Source: CAIVAT01 sp037137455
Lineage (GTDB): Bacteria > Bacteroidota > Bacteroidia > Bacteroidales > FEN-979
Assembly: GCA_037137455.1 (NCBI GenBank)
Contig: JBAXKG010000071.1
Location: 1 to 11,572, forward strand
Length of the DNA stretch: 11,572 nucleotides
Reading direction: 5' to 3'
Positions 5,127 to 11,572 of this stretch are shown in pieces (within the stretch, counting starts at the first letter, position 1; every line of letters begins with the position of its first letter). Below the pieces are notes generated by a model that did no database searches, was not told the DNA's origin, and was given only the letters and a program-made list of their open reading frames with translations. The translations under genes and the position numbers were made by a program.

Positions 5127-8021
5127 TTAATTCTTAATATTGCCTGATTCCTCTTCATCGTCATCTTCCTTCGCATTTTTGATACGCTCGAGCATCTCCG
5201 GTGGTAATTCATCCGAATAATCCGATTCATTAAGATCTTCTGATTCTTTCCCACGGCCATATTTGATTTTCGGGGAATCCATGGTTCCCGTTATCATCAG
5301 TGGTATTCCAATAATCCCCAGCGGTCCGAGCCCAAGCCTGATCTTTAGATTCAGCTTGTTTTCAAAAGTGGTGGCGCCCGAAATCTTAACCCGGATTCCC
5401 TTCACCTTAAATTTGAACTGCTCCAGCGTGACCGTGTTGTTTTTAATTGTAGATTTAATATCGACTTTTGATATATCCGGGTTGCTGATCCCCTCTTTTT
5501 GCGTGCCTTTACTGATATCGTTGAAGAGTTTCAGCCCGTACACTTTCACCTTCTTAACTGAGACAACGCCTCCACCGTCCAACGAAGACATCACCGGGAA
5601 CATTTCGGCATTGAGCATCCCCTTCACTTTGTAGTCGAGCGACACAATCCCTTCAGCCTTACCAGCCGATGGCGCCATTTCACGGATCATTTCAATTTCG
5701 TTGTAGGCCCGTTTTATATCAAAATTCTCAGCCCTGACATGAAAATCAAAAAACCCTTTCACAGGAGTCACACTGCCGTAAGTGGCGTCCATGCTCACTT
5801 TACAGTCAATGAGGTTCAGTGCGCCTTCGCTGAGCGCAAGGATCCCTTCCTTCATGTGTATTGCGCCATGCAGGTCTTTGATCTCAAGACCCTTGAAAGA
5901 TATTTTCCTCAAATCGGCCTTAAAATCTATGTCAAGGTCACGGGGGATAATCACCACACCTGTTTCCTCGGTTTGGTACCCCGCCGCTACTGAGTCGAGT
6001 TGGGTGAATGCCATGAATTCATCAACATTTATAAAGTTTGAATTCAACTGAAAATCACCGGTCAGGGTTCCTCCCTTAGAAAGAGCATAGTTAATGGTAT
6101 TCTTCATGAACCCCTTCAACCGGAAATCAGAATTGCCATAGTTTGCCAGGAAATTTTCAAACCAGATCTTGTCCTGGTCGAATCTGAAATCGCCCGTTCT
6201 GATGATGAATGGTTTGGGATAATCTTCTGATTTCGCCTGGATATTGCGTAGTTTCAGCGTGCCGGTGTTTCTGAGCTTTTCATATCGTCCGGAAGTGGCA
6301 TCGCTTTGCCTCCCCTTCAGCGAAAGATCGGTTTCGATGTATCCATCGAGATCCAATCCCTGCTGAGAAAAAACTTTATATATCTTTCCCAGGTCAATCA
6401 CCCCTTTCGACCCCACATTGTAATTCAGGTCATCAAAATTCTCCAGTACAGCAGTAAGGGTGAACGGTTTTCCCTCAAATTGAAAAGTCAGCGGTTTCAC
6501 CTTCACTACCAGGTCTTTCATGGCGCCGGTACGATTTGTCACTTCGGCAACCATCTCCATTTTCTCCAATGGATGAGGATAATATTTGGTCTGAACAGAG
6601 CCGCTTTTCAGGTTGATGAGGGCAGTAGTAACCGGGAACATTTTCTTTTCCGGGGCATAATTTCCCTTCACCTTCACTTCGAAATCGAGCATCCCTGAAA
6701 CATCAATGCTGTCGAGAGGAAAAACCTGTTTCAGTTCCGACAGGTTGCAACTGGCGGTCATACCGGCATTGATTGGTATATCCTCAAGGCTGTTCATCCT
6801 GAAAAACCCTTTGATCTGATTTTTGAGAAAGGTTGCCTGCAGATTTTCAAGCTGAAAATTAATGTGATGAAAGTCGTTGTCGGGGCATGAGGCATTGAGC
6901 GAAAAATCAATATCGGTAAGCGCCTGCGGCAATTTCCTGTATTTAAGATAACCACCGGTTAATTTTGTCATCAGGCTGAATTTCGGGATACTTTGAATTA
7001 CTGTATCCGTTTCATTCCGGATCCCTTTTTGAACAGTTCCGGTAATGTAATATCCCTCGGCAAGCAGGTTAAGTTCATATAATCCCCTCAGTTCAGCTGA
7101 TTTCAAATCAAAGGCTTTCGACCATTTTGCCAGGTCGATGCTCGCATTGACTTTTGCAAATATCCATGGATTTGAGGTTTGCCTGAACTTGAAACGTGCA
7201 CTGAGAAATTCCTTCTCCATGATCGATAAAAAGTTCAGGCTGATCTGATAACCATCCTTTTCAAAATTGAATTTCCCATGAAACTCTATAGGAATATCCT
7301 TGATTTTCAGATCGTTTTTTTCCAGGTTTACGGTAAGGTTCCTGATGTTGATCTTTGTATTAAGGTTCGCTGTGACCGGTTTCGCATCGATGTATTTTTT
7401 GTGGTTATAAACCAGGAGGAGTGAATCAATTTTAACCTTGGATGTAAGGTCGAAAATGTCGCTGGTGATCTTGCTTTTACCCGCGTAATTCAGACCATAT
7501 GCCACGACACGTGCGGGAATTGATGGATCGGCATAAACCACCCTGCAATTTTTAAAGATGATATGTTCGATATTCAGTTCCGCACCGGATGAACCGGTTG
7601 TGTCGCTGGTAACTTGTGTAGTATCGCCCGACTGGTAAACATTGTAATTTGCGGTCCCTTTTTCGTTGTAAAGTATATTGATCTTAGCCTCACCAAGATA
7701 AACGTAGGTGATCAATATGGTTTTTTCGAAAAGGCTTTTCACATTCACCCCGAATGCGATCTCCTTCGCCCCAATAAGCGTGTCTTGTTCAAATGGAGAG
7801 GATGATTTTAACGAAAAATCAGTAAGGGTGAGGGTAAGATTCGGGAAATGACTGAAGAAAGACAAATTCATGTCAGTGAAATTCATCTCACTCTTCAGTT
7901 TCCTGTTGGCCAGATTCTTCACCTCCTTTTGAATCCGATCCCGGAATATAAAAGGGAATAAAATAAGAATAAGCAAAAGAGCAACCAGAATACCCCCGGC
8001 AATTTTTAAACTTTTTTTCAT
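5127..8021 (-). CDS. AsmA-family protein
   Basis: A 964-residue protein with a short cytosolic start, one membrane anchor (about residues 7-27) and a long remainder rich in beta-strand patterns. The N-terminal region has the usual Bacteroidetes AsmA style (HFPNLTLTLTDFSL, then GAKEIAFGVNVKSLF). The C-terminal AsmA-like region is at about 740-920, including SLDGGGVVSVKKVKVYGLKL-like and GIPLMITGTMDSPKIKYG segments. The last 40 residues are strongly acidic. Members of the AsmA/TamB/YhdP group are large inner-membrane-anchored periplasmic proteins thought to form lipid-transfer bridges to the outer membrane; this is family knowledge and unproven here. The start ATG overlaps the stop of the aquaporin gene by 4 bp (ATGA), so the two are translationally coupled. 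There is no transposon damage or frameshift. Confidence 0.9.
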   Translation of the reverse strand: MKKSLKIAGGILVALLLILILFPFIFRDRIQKEVKNLANRKLKSEMNFTDMNLSFFSHFPNLTLTLTDFSLKSSSPFEQDTLIGAKEIAFGVNVKSLFEKTILITYVYLGEAKINILYNEKGTANYNVYQSGDTTQVTSDTTGSSGAELNIEHIIFKNCRVVYADPSIPARVVAYGLNYAGKSKITSDIFDLTSKVKIDSLLLVYNHKKYIDAKPVTANLNTKINIRNLTVNLEKNDLKIKDIPIEFHGKFNFEKDGYQISLNFLSIMEKEFLSARFKFRQTSNPWIFAKVNASIDLAKWSKAFDLKSAELRGLYELNLLAEGYYITGTVQKGIRNETDTVIQSIPKFSLMTKLTGGYLKYRKLPQALTDIDFSLNASCPDNDFHHINFQLENLQATFLKNQIKGFFRMNSLEDIPINAGMTASCNLSELKQVFPLDSIDVSGMLDFEVKVKGNYAPEKKMFPVTTALINLKSGSVQTKYYPHPLEKMEMVAEVTNRTGAMKDLVVKVKPLTFQFEGKPFTLTAVLENFDDLNYNVGSKGVIDLGKIYKVFSQQGLDLDGYIETDLSLKGRQSDATSGRYEKLRNTGTLKLRNIQAKSEDYPKPFIIRTGDFRFDQDKIWFENFLANYGNSDFRLKGFMKNTINYALSKGGTLTGDFQLNSNFINVDEFMAFTQLDSVAAGYQTEETGVVIIPRDLDIDFKADLRKISFKGLEIKDLHGAIHMKEGILALSEGALNLIDCKVSMDATYGSVTPVKGFFDFHVRAENFDIKRAYNEIEMIREMAPSAGKAEGIVSLDYKVKGMLNAEMFPVMSSLDGGGVVSVKKVKVYGLKLFNDISKGTQKEGISNPDISKVDIKSTIKNNTVTLEQFKFKVKGIRVKISGATTFENKLNLKIRLGLGPLGIIGIPLMITGTMDSPKIKYGRGKESEDLNESDYSDELPPEMLERIKNAKEDDDEEESGNIKN

Positions 8022-8710
8022 ATATCAAACACGAATTTCCAAGTAACGGCTGCCATGACAGCGCCAATAATAGGGGCGATAAAGAAAAGCCACAGTTGTG
8101 AAAGCGCTTTTCCACCCGAAAAAATTGCAGGTCCAAGACTCCGTGCAGGATTCACCGAGGTTCCTGTTACAGGGATTGTTACAAGGTGGATCAACATCAG
8201 GGTGACCCCGATAGCCAGACCGGCCATGACACTATTTCCAAATTTAGATGTCGTTCCAAGTATTACAAAGATGAAAAGGAAGGTCATCACCATTTCAATG
8301 ACAAATGCACTCAGTACATTGTAATTCCCAAGATATCCTTCACCCCAACCATTGGCGCCAAGTCCCCATTCTGCCATTACCCACCCGGGTTTCCCTGACT
8401 GAATAAGATACAACACCCCGGCTCCCAAAATGGCGCCGAGACATTGTGCAATGATATACCCGATGGCATCCTTCACTTCCATTTTTCCTGCAACGAGAAC
8501 TCCGATTGTCACTGCCGGGTTAATGTGGCACCCCGAAATTCCTCCAATGGCATAGGCCATTGCAACAACAGTAAAACCAAATGCAATGGATATTCCTAAT
8601 AATCCTACTCCAGCCGGACCGACAGAAGTATTACTAGCGATAACCGCTGATCCGCAACCAAAAAGAACAAGACTAAAAGTTCCGATAAATTCTGCAAAAC
8701 ACTTTTTCAT
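8018..8710 (-). CDS. aqpZ: Aquaporin Z-type water channel
   Basis: A 230-residue MIP-family channel with six membrane helices and both NPA boxes: CHINPAVT (NPA at 64-66) and TSVNPARS (NPA at 187-189). The residues that line the selectivity filter match E. coli AqpZ: Phe44, His175, Thr184 and Arg190. This indicates a water-selective channel and not a glycerol facilitator, which would have smaller residues in place of Phe and His. The length matches AqpZ (about 231). It is the first gene of a minus-strand pair with the AsmA gene, with a 4-bp ATGA overlap. Some aquaglyceroporins carry As(OH)3, but this filter makes arsenite passage unlikely, and the gene is not in the arsenic operon. Confidence 0.94.
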   Translation of the reverse strand: MKKCFAEFIGTFSLVLFGCGSAVIASNTSVGPAGVGLLGISIAFGFTVVAMAYAIGGISGCHINPAVTIGVLVAGKMEVKDAIGYIIAQCLGAILGAGVLYLIQSGKPGWVMAEWGLGANGWGEGYLGNYNVLSAFVIEMVMTFLFIFVILGTTSKFGNSVMAGLAIGVTLMLIHLVTIPVTGTSVNPARSLGPAIFSGGKALSQLWLFFIAPIIGAVMAAVTWKFVFDI

Positions 8711-8737
8711 GGTTTGAACTTTAGAATAAATATTTTG

Positions 8738-8769
8738 TGAAGATAATGATAACCAAGAGTAAAGTCAAA
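8738..8769 (-). promoter_or_regulatory. Candidate promoter of the aqpZ-asmA pair
   Basis: On the minus strand, TTTG (8769-8766) is followed after 20 nt by TATCTTCA (8745-8738), close to the Bacteroidetes pattern TTG-N17-23-TAnnTTTG. It lies about 28 nt upstream of the aqpZ start, a suitable distance. The -7 element matches only in TA and TT, so this is tentative. Confidence 0.35.
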
Positions 8770-8986
8770 TTTTTTTGAATGAATTTTTGAATCATGGCAA
8801 CCTGTTCTGCTTTGATGCTGACTTACAAGATCACTTTTGGCAGAAATTTACTTGACCAACCACTCCATCCTAACATTACCGCATACCTTATCGAGGTACA
8901 AGCCCCCGCCCTTTCTATGCGAAGGCGCTGGACTACTCTATCCTTAACCATTCATGGTTTTTATTCTGATCCTGATTCTGACCGGG
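8770..8986. other. Intergenic stretch with no recognised gene
   Basis: This is the middle of the 446-bp divergent gap between aqpZ and the radical SAM gene. An 81-codon open frame (8794-9039, plus strand) has no recognisable family, no ribosome-binding site and atypical composition, so I do not call it. The part at about 8880-8945 is richer in GC than its surroundings. It contains a small perfect hairpin, TACCT-TATCG-AGGTA (8884-8898), followed by an imperfect one around GCCCTT and AAGGC. It could be an RNA element, a repeat or a gene remnant; I cannot tell. Confidence 0.3.
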
Positions 8987-8989
8987 TCA

Positions 8990-9018
8990 TTTGTTTTAAA
9001 GAAATTTGCTTAATTTTG
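8990..9018 (+). promoter_or_regulatory. Candidate promoter of the radical SAM gene
   Basis: TTTG (8990-8993) and TAATTTTG (9011-9018) are 17 nt apart. The -7 element is a full match to the Bacteroidetes consensus TAnnTTTG. Transcription would begin near 9025 and give a leader of about 130 nt before the ATG at 9157. Confidence 0.45.
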
Positions 9019-9156
9019 TCAAGTCAAAAAGCATCTTAGAACGGTTCAGGTTACAAAGGATATTATACTCCCATTAAACTACCAATCCTGCTATACTTCC
9101 TATGCTTTGCACTTTATTAGTGGCTATTGCCATGGCCAAATTTAATGACTAATTGA

Positions 9157-10512
9157 ATGAAGATTTTACTTATAGCGCCATGTCCTGCTCACGAACAGCG
9201 ACCCAACTCAATGGATATTCCACAGCTGACACTTTCTCTGATTGCGGCGCTCACTCCTCCCGAACATGAAATACAAATTGTTGAAGAGGCATACGGCGAG
9301 AAAGTAGATTTCGATGGCGATTTCGAGGTCATTGGTATTTCTATAATGACACAAACCTGCATAAGAGGTTATCAGATTGCCAATGAATTCAAAAAACGTG
9401 GTAAGATTGTCGTATTTGGAGGAATTCATGCCACAGCAATGCCCGAGGAAGCTATCCGGTATGGTAACGCTGTGGTAATAGGGGAGGCAGAGGGACTTTG
9501 GGATATTGTGTTAGATGACATCAAGCACAAACGTTTGAAATCCTTTTATAAACTTGATCAATTACCCGACTTGCAAAGTCATATAATCCCCAGGAGGGAT
9601 TTGATCAAGTGTTCGTCGGGGAAATTTTCAATTGCACCCATCGAAACCACCCGTGGCTGTCCGTACAATTGTGATTTTTGTACTGTTTCAAGGTTTTTTG
9701 GCACCAGGCAGAGGCACAAGCCGATCAGGGATATCATTAGCGACATTGAATCATGTAAGGAAAAAAACTTATTCTTTCTTGACGACAACATCACCGGTGA
9801 TAAACGCTATGCGAAGGAGTTGTTCAGGGAAATGATCCCACAGAAAAAGACATGGGTAGGGCAGGCTTCAATTCAAGTCGCCAACGACACAGAACTCATC
9901 AAACTCGCTTATAAATCAGGATGCAGGGCCTTGCTGATCGGATTCGAATCAATGTCAGACTCCGGCATCAGCCAATATCGTAAAACGTTAAAAACCGTAG
10001 ATGAAAATATTCTGGCTGTAAAAAAACTTCAGGATAACGGTATTATGACCATGGCTTCACTCATCTTTGGACTCGATTCCGATACTCCCGAAGTGTTTGA
10101 TGTTTCTCATGATTTTCTTACACGTTCAAAAGCCGCATTCTTTCAGGCATGTGTAATGACGCCTTATCCGGGAACACCTGTTTTCAATAAATTGGTTTCG
10201 CAGGGGCGTATCCTTACTGATGACTGGAACAAGTTTGATGCTTCCAAAGTTATTATCAGACCTGAAAACATTTCTCCTGAAGAATTACTGGACGGATATG
10301 ACAAAATTAAATGGCACTTCTATTCTGATTTATCAATCCTTAAACGTTCATTTCCTAATATTAAAATCGGGTTTTGGGAAGCAATATTGTATTTCACCTT
10401 AAACAAAGGATATCAGAAAAGGAATAACCCTTCCTCTTTTTCACAGGTATATCAGAACAATCCTGACAATCCGGTTGATTTCAACGTTGATAAGTATGTT
10501 TATCCTTTGTGA
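9157..10512 (+). CDS. B12-binding-type radical SAM protein
   Basis: A 451-residue protein. Residues 1-130 resemble the cobalamin-binding-like Rossmann domain of this group (KILLIAPCPA start, then FEVIGISIMTQT, VVFGGIHATAMPEEA and VIGEAEGLW). The usual DxHxxG cobalamin ligand motif is not visible, so B12 may be held without a protein ligand or not at all. The radical SAM core follows, with the 4Fe-4S motif CPYNCDFC (Cys168, 172, 175) in TTRGCPYNCDFCTVSRFFG. Further core markers are FFLDDNITGD (206-215) and LIGFESMSD (260-268). The final 110 residues form a family-specific tail. Such enzymes make carbon-centred radicals for methylation or other modifications, often of lipids or cofactors. No neighbour indicates a substrate. 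The start at 9157 lacks a ribosome-binding site, which is common in Bacteroidetes. Confidence 0.88.
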   Translation: MKILLIAPCPAHEQRPNSMDIPQLTLSLIAALTPPEHEIQIVEEAYGEKVDFDGDFEVIGISIMTQTCIRGYQIANEFKKRGKIVVFGGIHATAMPEEAIRYGNAVVIGEAEGLWDIVLDDIKHKRLKSFYKLDQLPDLQSHIIPRRDLIKCSSGKFSIAPIETTRGCPYNCDFCTVSRFFGTRQRHKPIRDIISDIESCKEKNLFFLDDNITGDKRYAKELFREMIPQKKTWVGQASIQVANDTELIKLAYKSGCRALLIGFESMSDSGISQYRKTLKTVDENILAVKKLQDNGIMTMASLIFGLDSDTPEVFDVSHDFLTRSKAAFFQACVMTPYPGTPVFNKLVSQGRILTDDWNKFDASKVIIRPENISPEELLDGYDKIKWHFYSDLSILKRSFPNIKIGFWEAILYFTLNKGYQKRNNPSSFSQVYQNNPDNPVDFNVDKYVYPL

Positions 10513-10530
10513 CCTTTAATGCAATTATTA

Positions 10531-10584
10531 TTTTGAGGTTGTTAATTTGAACTTCATTATCTTCTGTAGAAACAACCTTTAAAA
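10531..10584. terminator. Inverted repeat between convergent genes, possible bidirectional terminator
   Basis: AGGTTGTT (10536-10543) and AACAACCT (10571-10578) form an 8-bp inverted repeat, flanked outside by TTTT and AAAA tracts. It lies between the 3' ends of the radical SAM gene and the minus-strand kinase fragment, where a two-way terminator is expected. The 27-nt loop is long, which lowers confidence. Confidence 0.35.
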
Positions 10585-10600
10585 TAGCGCTTTCTGCTTG

Positions 10601-11425
10601 TTATTCAACATTGTAAGGAATGGTGAAATAAAATGTTGAACCTTTGGCTTCTTCGCTTTCTACCCAGATTTTTCCGCCAAGCATTTCCACATAAGCTTTT
10701 GCAATAGACAAGCCCAGGCCAGCGCCTTCGTAAGCATATTTATCATCAATATCAGCCTGAATAAAGCGTTCGAATATGGCTTCATGTCGGTTTTTGGGAA
10801 TTCCGATACCCGTGTCTTTTACAAAAAACCGCAGAGACGCGGTATGCTTTGTCTTTACTATTTCATACCCGAATTCGATTAAACCTTTTTTGGTGTATTT
10901 AATGGCATTTTTAACAAGGTTGGTAAGAATGGCATAGATTTTTTCACGGTCTGTTTTAATGATGGATTCTTTTGAAGGCAACCTGTTTTTAAATGAAAAC
11001 TGTATACCCTTTCTTTCAACCTCAGGCATGAAGAAGCTATAAATGAATTCGATTTGCTCCTTTCCAGTAAGATCAGGTTCTTTCAATAGTTGAGCGAAGC
11101 CGAGGATGCCATTCATGGGAGTGCGTATTTCGTGGCTCATATTGGCAAGGAAAGCTGATTTCAGGCGGTCGCTTTCTTCGGCGCGTTCTTTGGCTGCAAT
11201 TAATTCTTGCTCAACCCGCTTGCGCTCGGTGATGTCGCGTGCTGATCCTACTACACCGATAAGTTTGCCTTCGTCATTGACCAATGGGGTTTTATGAACA
11301 TCAAGAAAAAGAAACTTACCTTTCACATTGCCATATTCATCAAACTGCATTTGCTTCATTTCTTTCAGCACAAAATGGTTTCCAGGTGAGTGAAAAAAAC
11401 CTTCAAACACTCTAAAATTTACCAA
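10601..11425 (-). pseudogene. Decayed PAS/histidine kinase fragment
   Basis: An open frame of 274 codons that encodes the back part of a sensor kinase. It begins inside a PAS domain and covers its C-terminal segment (DVHKTPLVNDEGKLIGVVGSARDITERKR, residues 42-70). The phosphoacceptor helix with SHEIRTPMNG (His98) follows, and then a good ATP-binding domain: N-box Asn173, G1 DTGIGIP (204-210), F-box IFERF and G2 GAGLGLS (234-240). Two defects stand out. No N-terminal sensor part exists, and the only upstream start is a TTG at 11425 inside the end of another gene. Right after DLTGKEQ (118-124) the sequence jumps to IEFIYSFF, skipping about 40 residues that relatives have around the second HisKA helix. 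Without this helix, dimerisation and phosphotransfer should fail. I call it a pseudogene, although the frame itself is unbroken. Confidence 0.65.
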
Positions 11426-11572
11426 ACTTTAACCCTATGGTGGCTGTAAAATTATTCATCAGCGTTGAAGGTGTATTGATCAACTGAAGATCGCCCACAT
11501 ACCTGTAACTAACACCCGCGTTGAGGCGCATGAACTTTTGGAGATTGATCTCAACCCTGATGCCGGGTTCCA
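11412..11572 (-). CDS. Outer-membrane beta-barrel protein, C-terminal part
   Basis: The frame enters from the right window edge and ends in TAG at 11412-11414; 52 residues are visible. They show alternating polar and hydrophobic strands (VEINLQKFMRLNAGVSYRYV, then FTATIGLKFGKF) and end in phenylalanine. This is the classical C-terminal signature for recognition by the BAM machinery. Its identity beyond an outer-membrane barrel cannot be given from this piece. Its last 14 bp overlap the kinase fragment in another frame. Confidence 0.65.
   Translation of the reverse strand, partial: EPGIRVEINLQKFMRLNAGVSYRYVGDLQLINTPSTLMNNFTATIGLKFGKF

Noticed and set aside
8018..8710. Aquaporin as an arsenite channel (AqpS-like).
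   Set aside because: The selectivity residues Phe44, His175, Thr184 and Arg190 are those of water-specific AqpZ, and the gene is not in the arsenic operon.
8794..9039. 81-codon open frame on the plus strand in the aqpZ/radical SAM gap.
   Set aside because: It has no family resemblance, no ribosome-binding site and an unusual amino acid mix, and the promoter-like element at 8990-9018 lies inside it.
1..11572. CRISPR arrays, insertion sequences, tRNA or rRNA genes.
   Set aside because: I saw no regularly spaced repeats, transposase motifs, terminal inverted repeats or tRNA-like cloverleaf on either strand.

Overview
The window looks like chromosome of an uncultured or environmental Bacteroidota (Bacteroidetes). 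Clues are a long AsmA-like protein of the Bacteroidetes type, a sensor kinase with the typical Bacteroidetes PAS/HisKA sequence style, TAnnTTTG-type promoter matches, weak or absent Shine-Dalgarno sites at most starts, and moderate-to-low GC. The assignment is inferred from protein style; no rRNA or marker gene is present.

Region 1 (1-860): the 3' part of one DGC-type putative zinc-binding protein and a complete second one, in tandem and linked by a strong AGGAGG ribosome-binding site. A stem-loop with a T-rich tail follows.

Region 2 (911-5076) is the most interesting part. It is a compact five-gene operon: a secreted tandem thioredoxin-fold protein with a Cys-rich tail, a MacB/LolC-like ABC permease whose only four cysteines lie in its extracytoplasmic domain, its LolD-like ATPase, an ArsR/SmtB-family repressor and an Acr3 arsenite efflux permease. 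Two CGyA-N4-TACG palindromic boxes sit just ahead of the first start codon and are good operator candidates. Acr3 and ArsR mark the operon as an arsenic (metalloid) resistance locus. There is no arsenate reductase in view. The ABC exporter and Cys-rich secreted protein are an unusual addition, and I propose that they form an envelope arm of the response that traps or exports metalloid or its thiol adducts. That role is inference.

Region 3 (5127-8710, minus strand): aqpZ-type aquaporin and a 964-residue AsmA-family protein, overlapping by 4 bp and therefore translationally coupled. The AsmA gene converges on acr3.

Region 4 (8711-9156): a divergent intergenic region with candidate promoters for both flanking genes and a GC-richer stretch I cannot identify.

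Region 5 (9157-10512): a B12-binding-type radical SAM protein of unknown substrate, standing alone.

Region 6 (10601-11572, minus strand): the 3' end of an outer-membrane beta-barrel protein, followed with a 14-bp overlap by a decayed PAS/histidine kinase fragment. That fragment lacks its N-terminal part and, by comparison with the family, about 40 residues around the second helix of the dimerisation domain.
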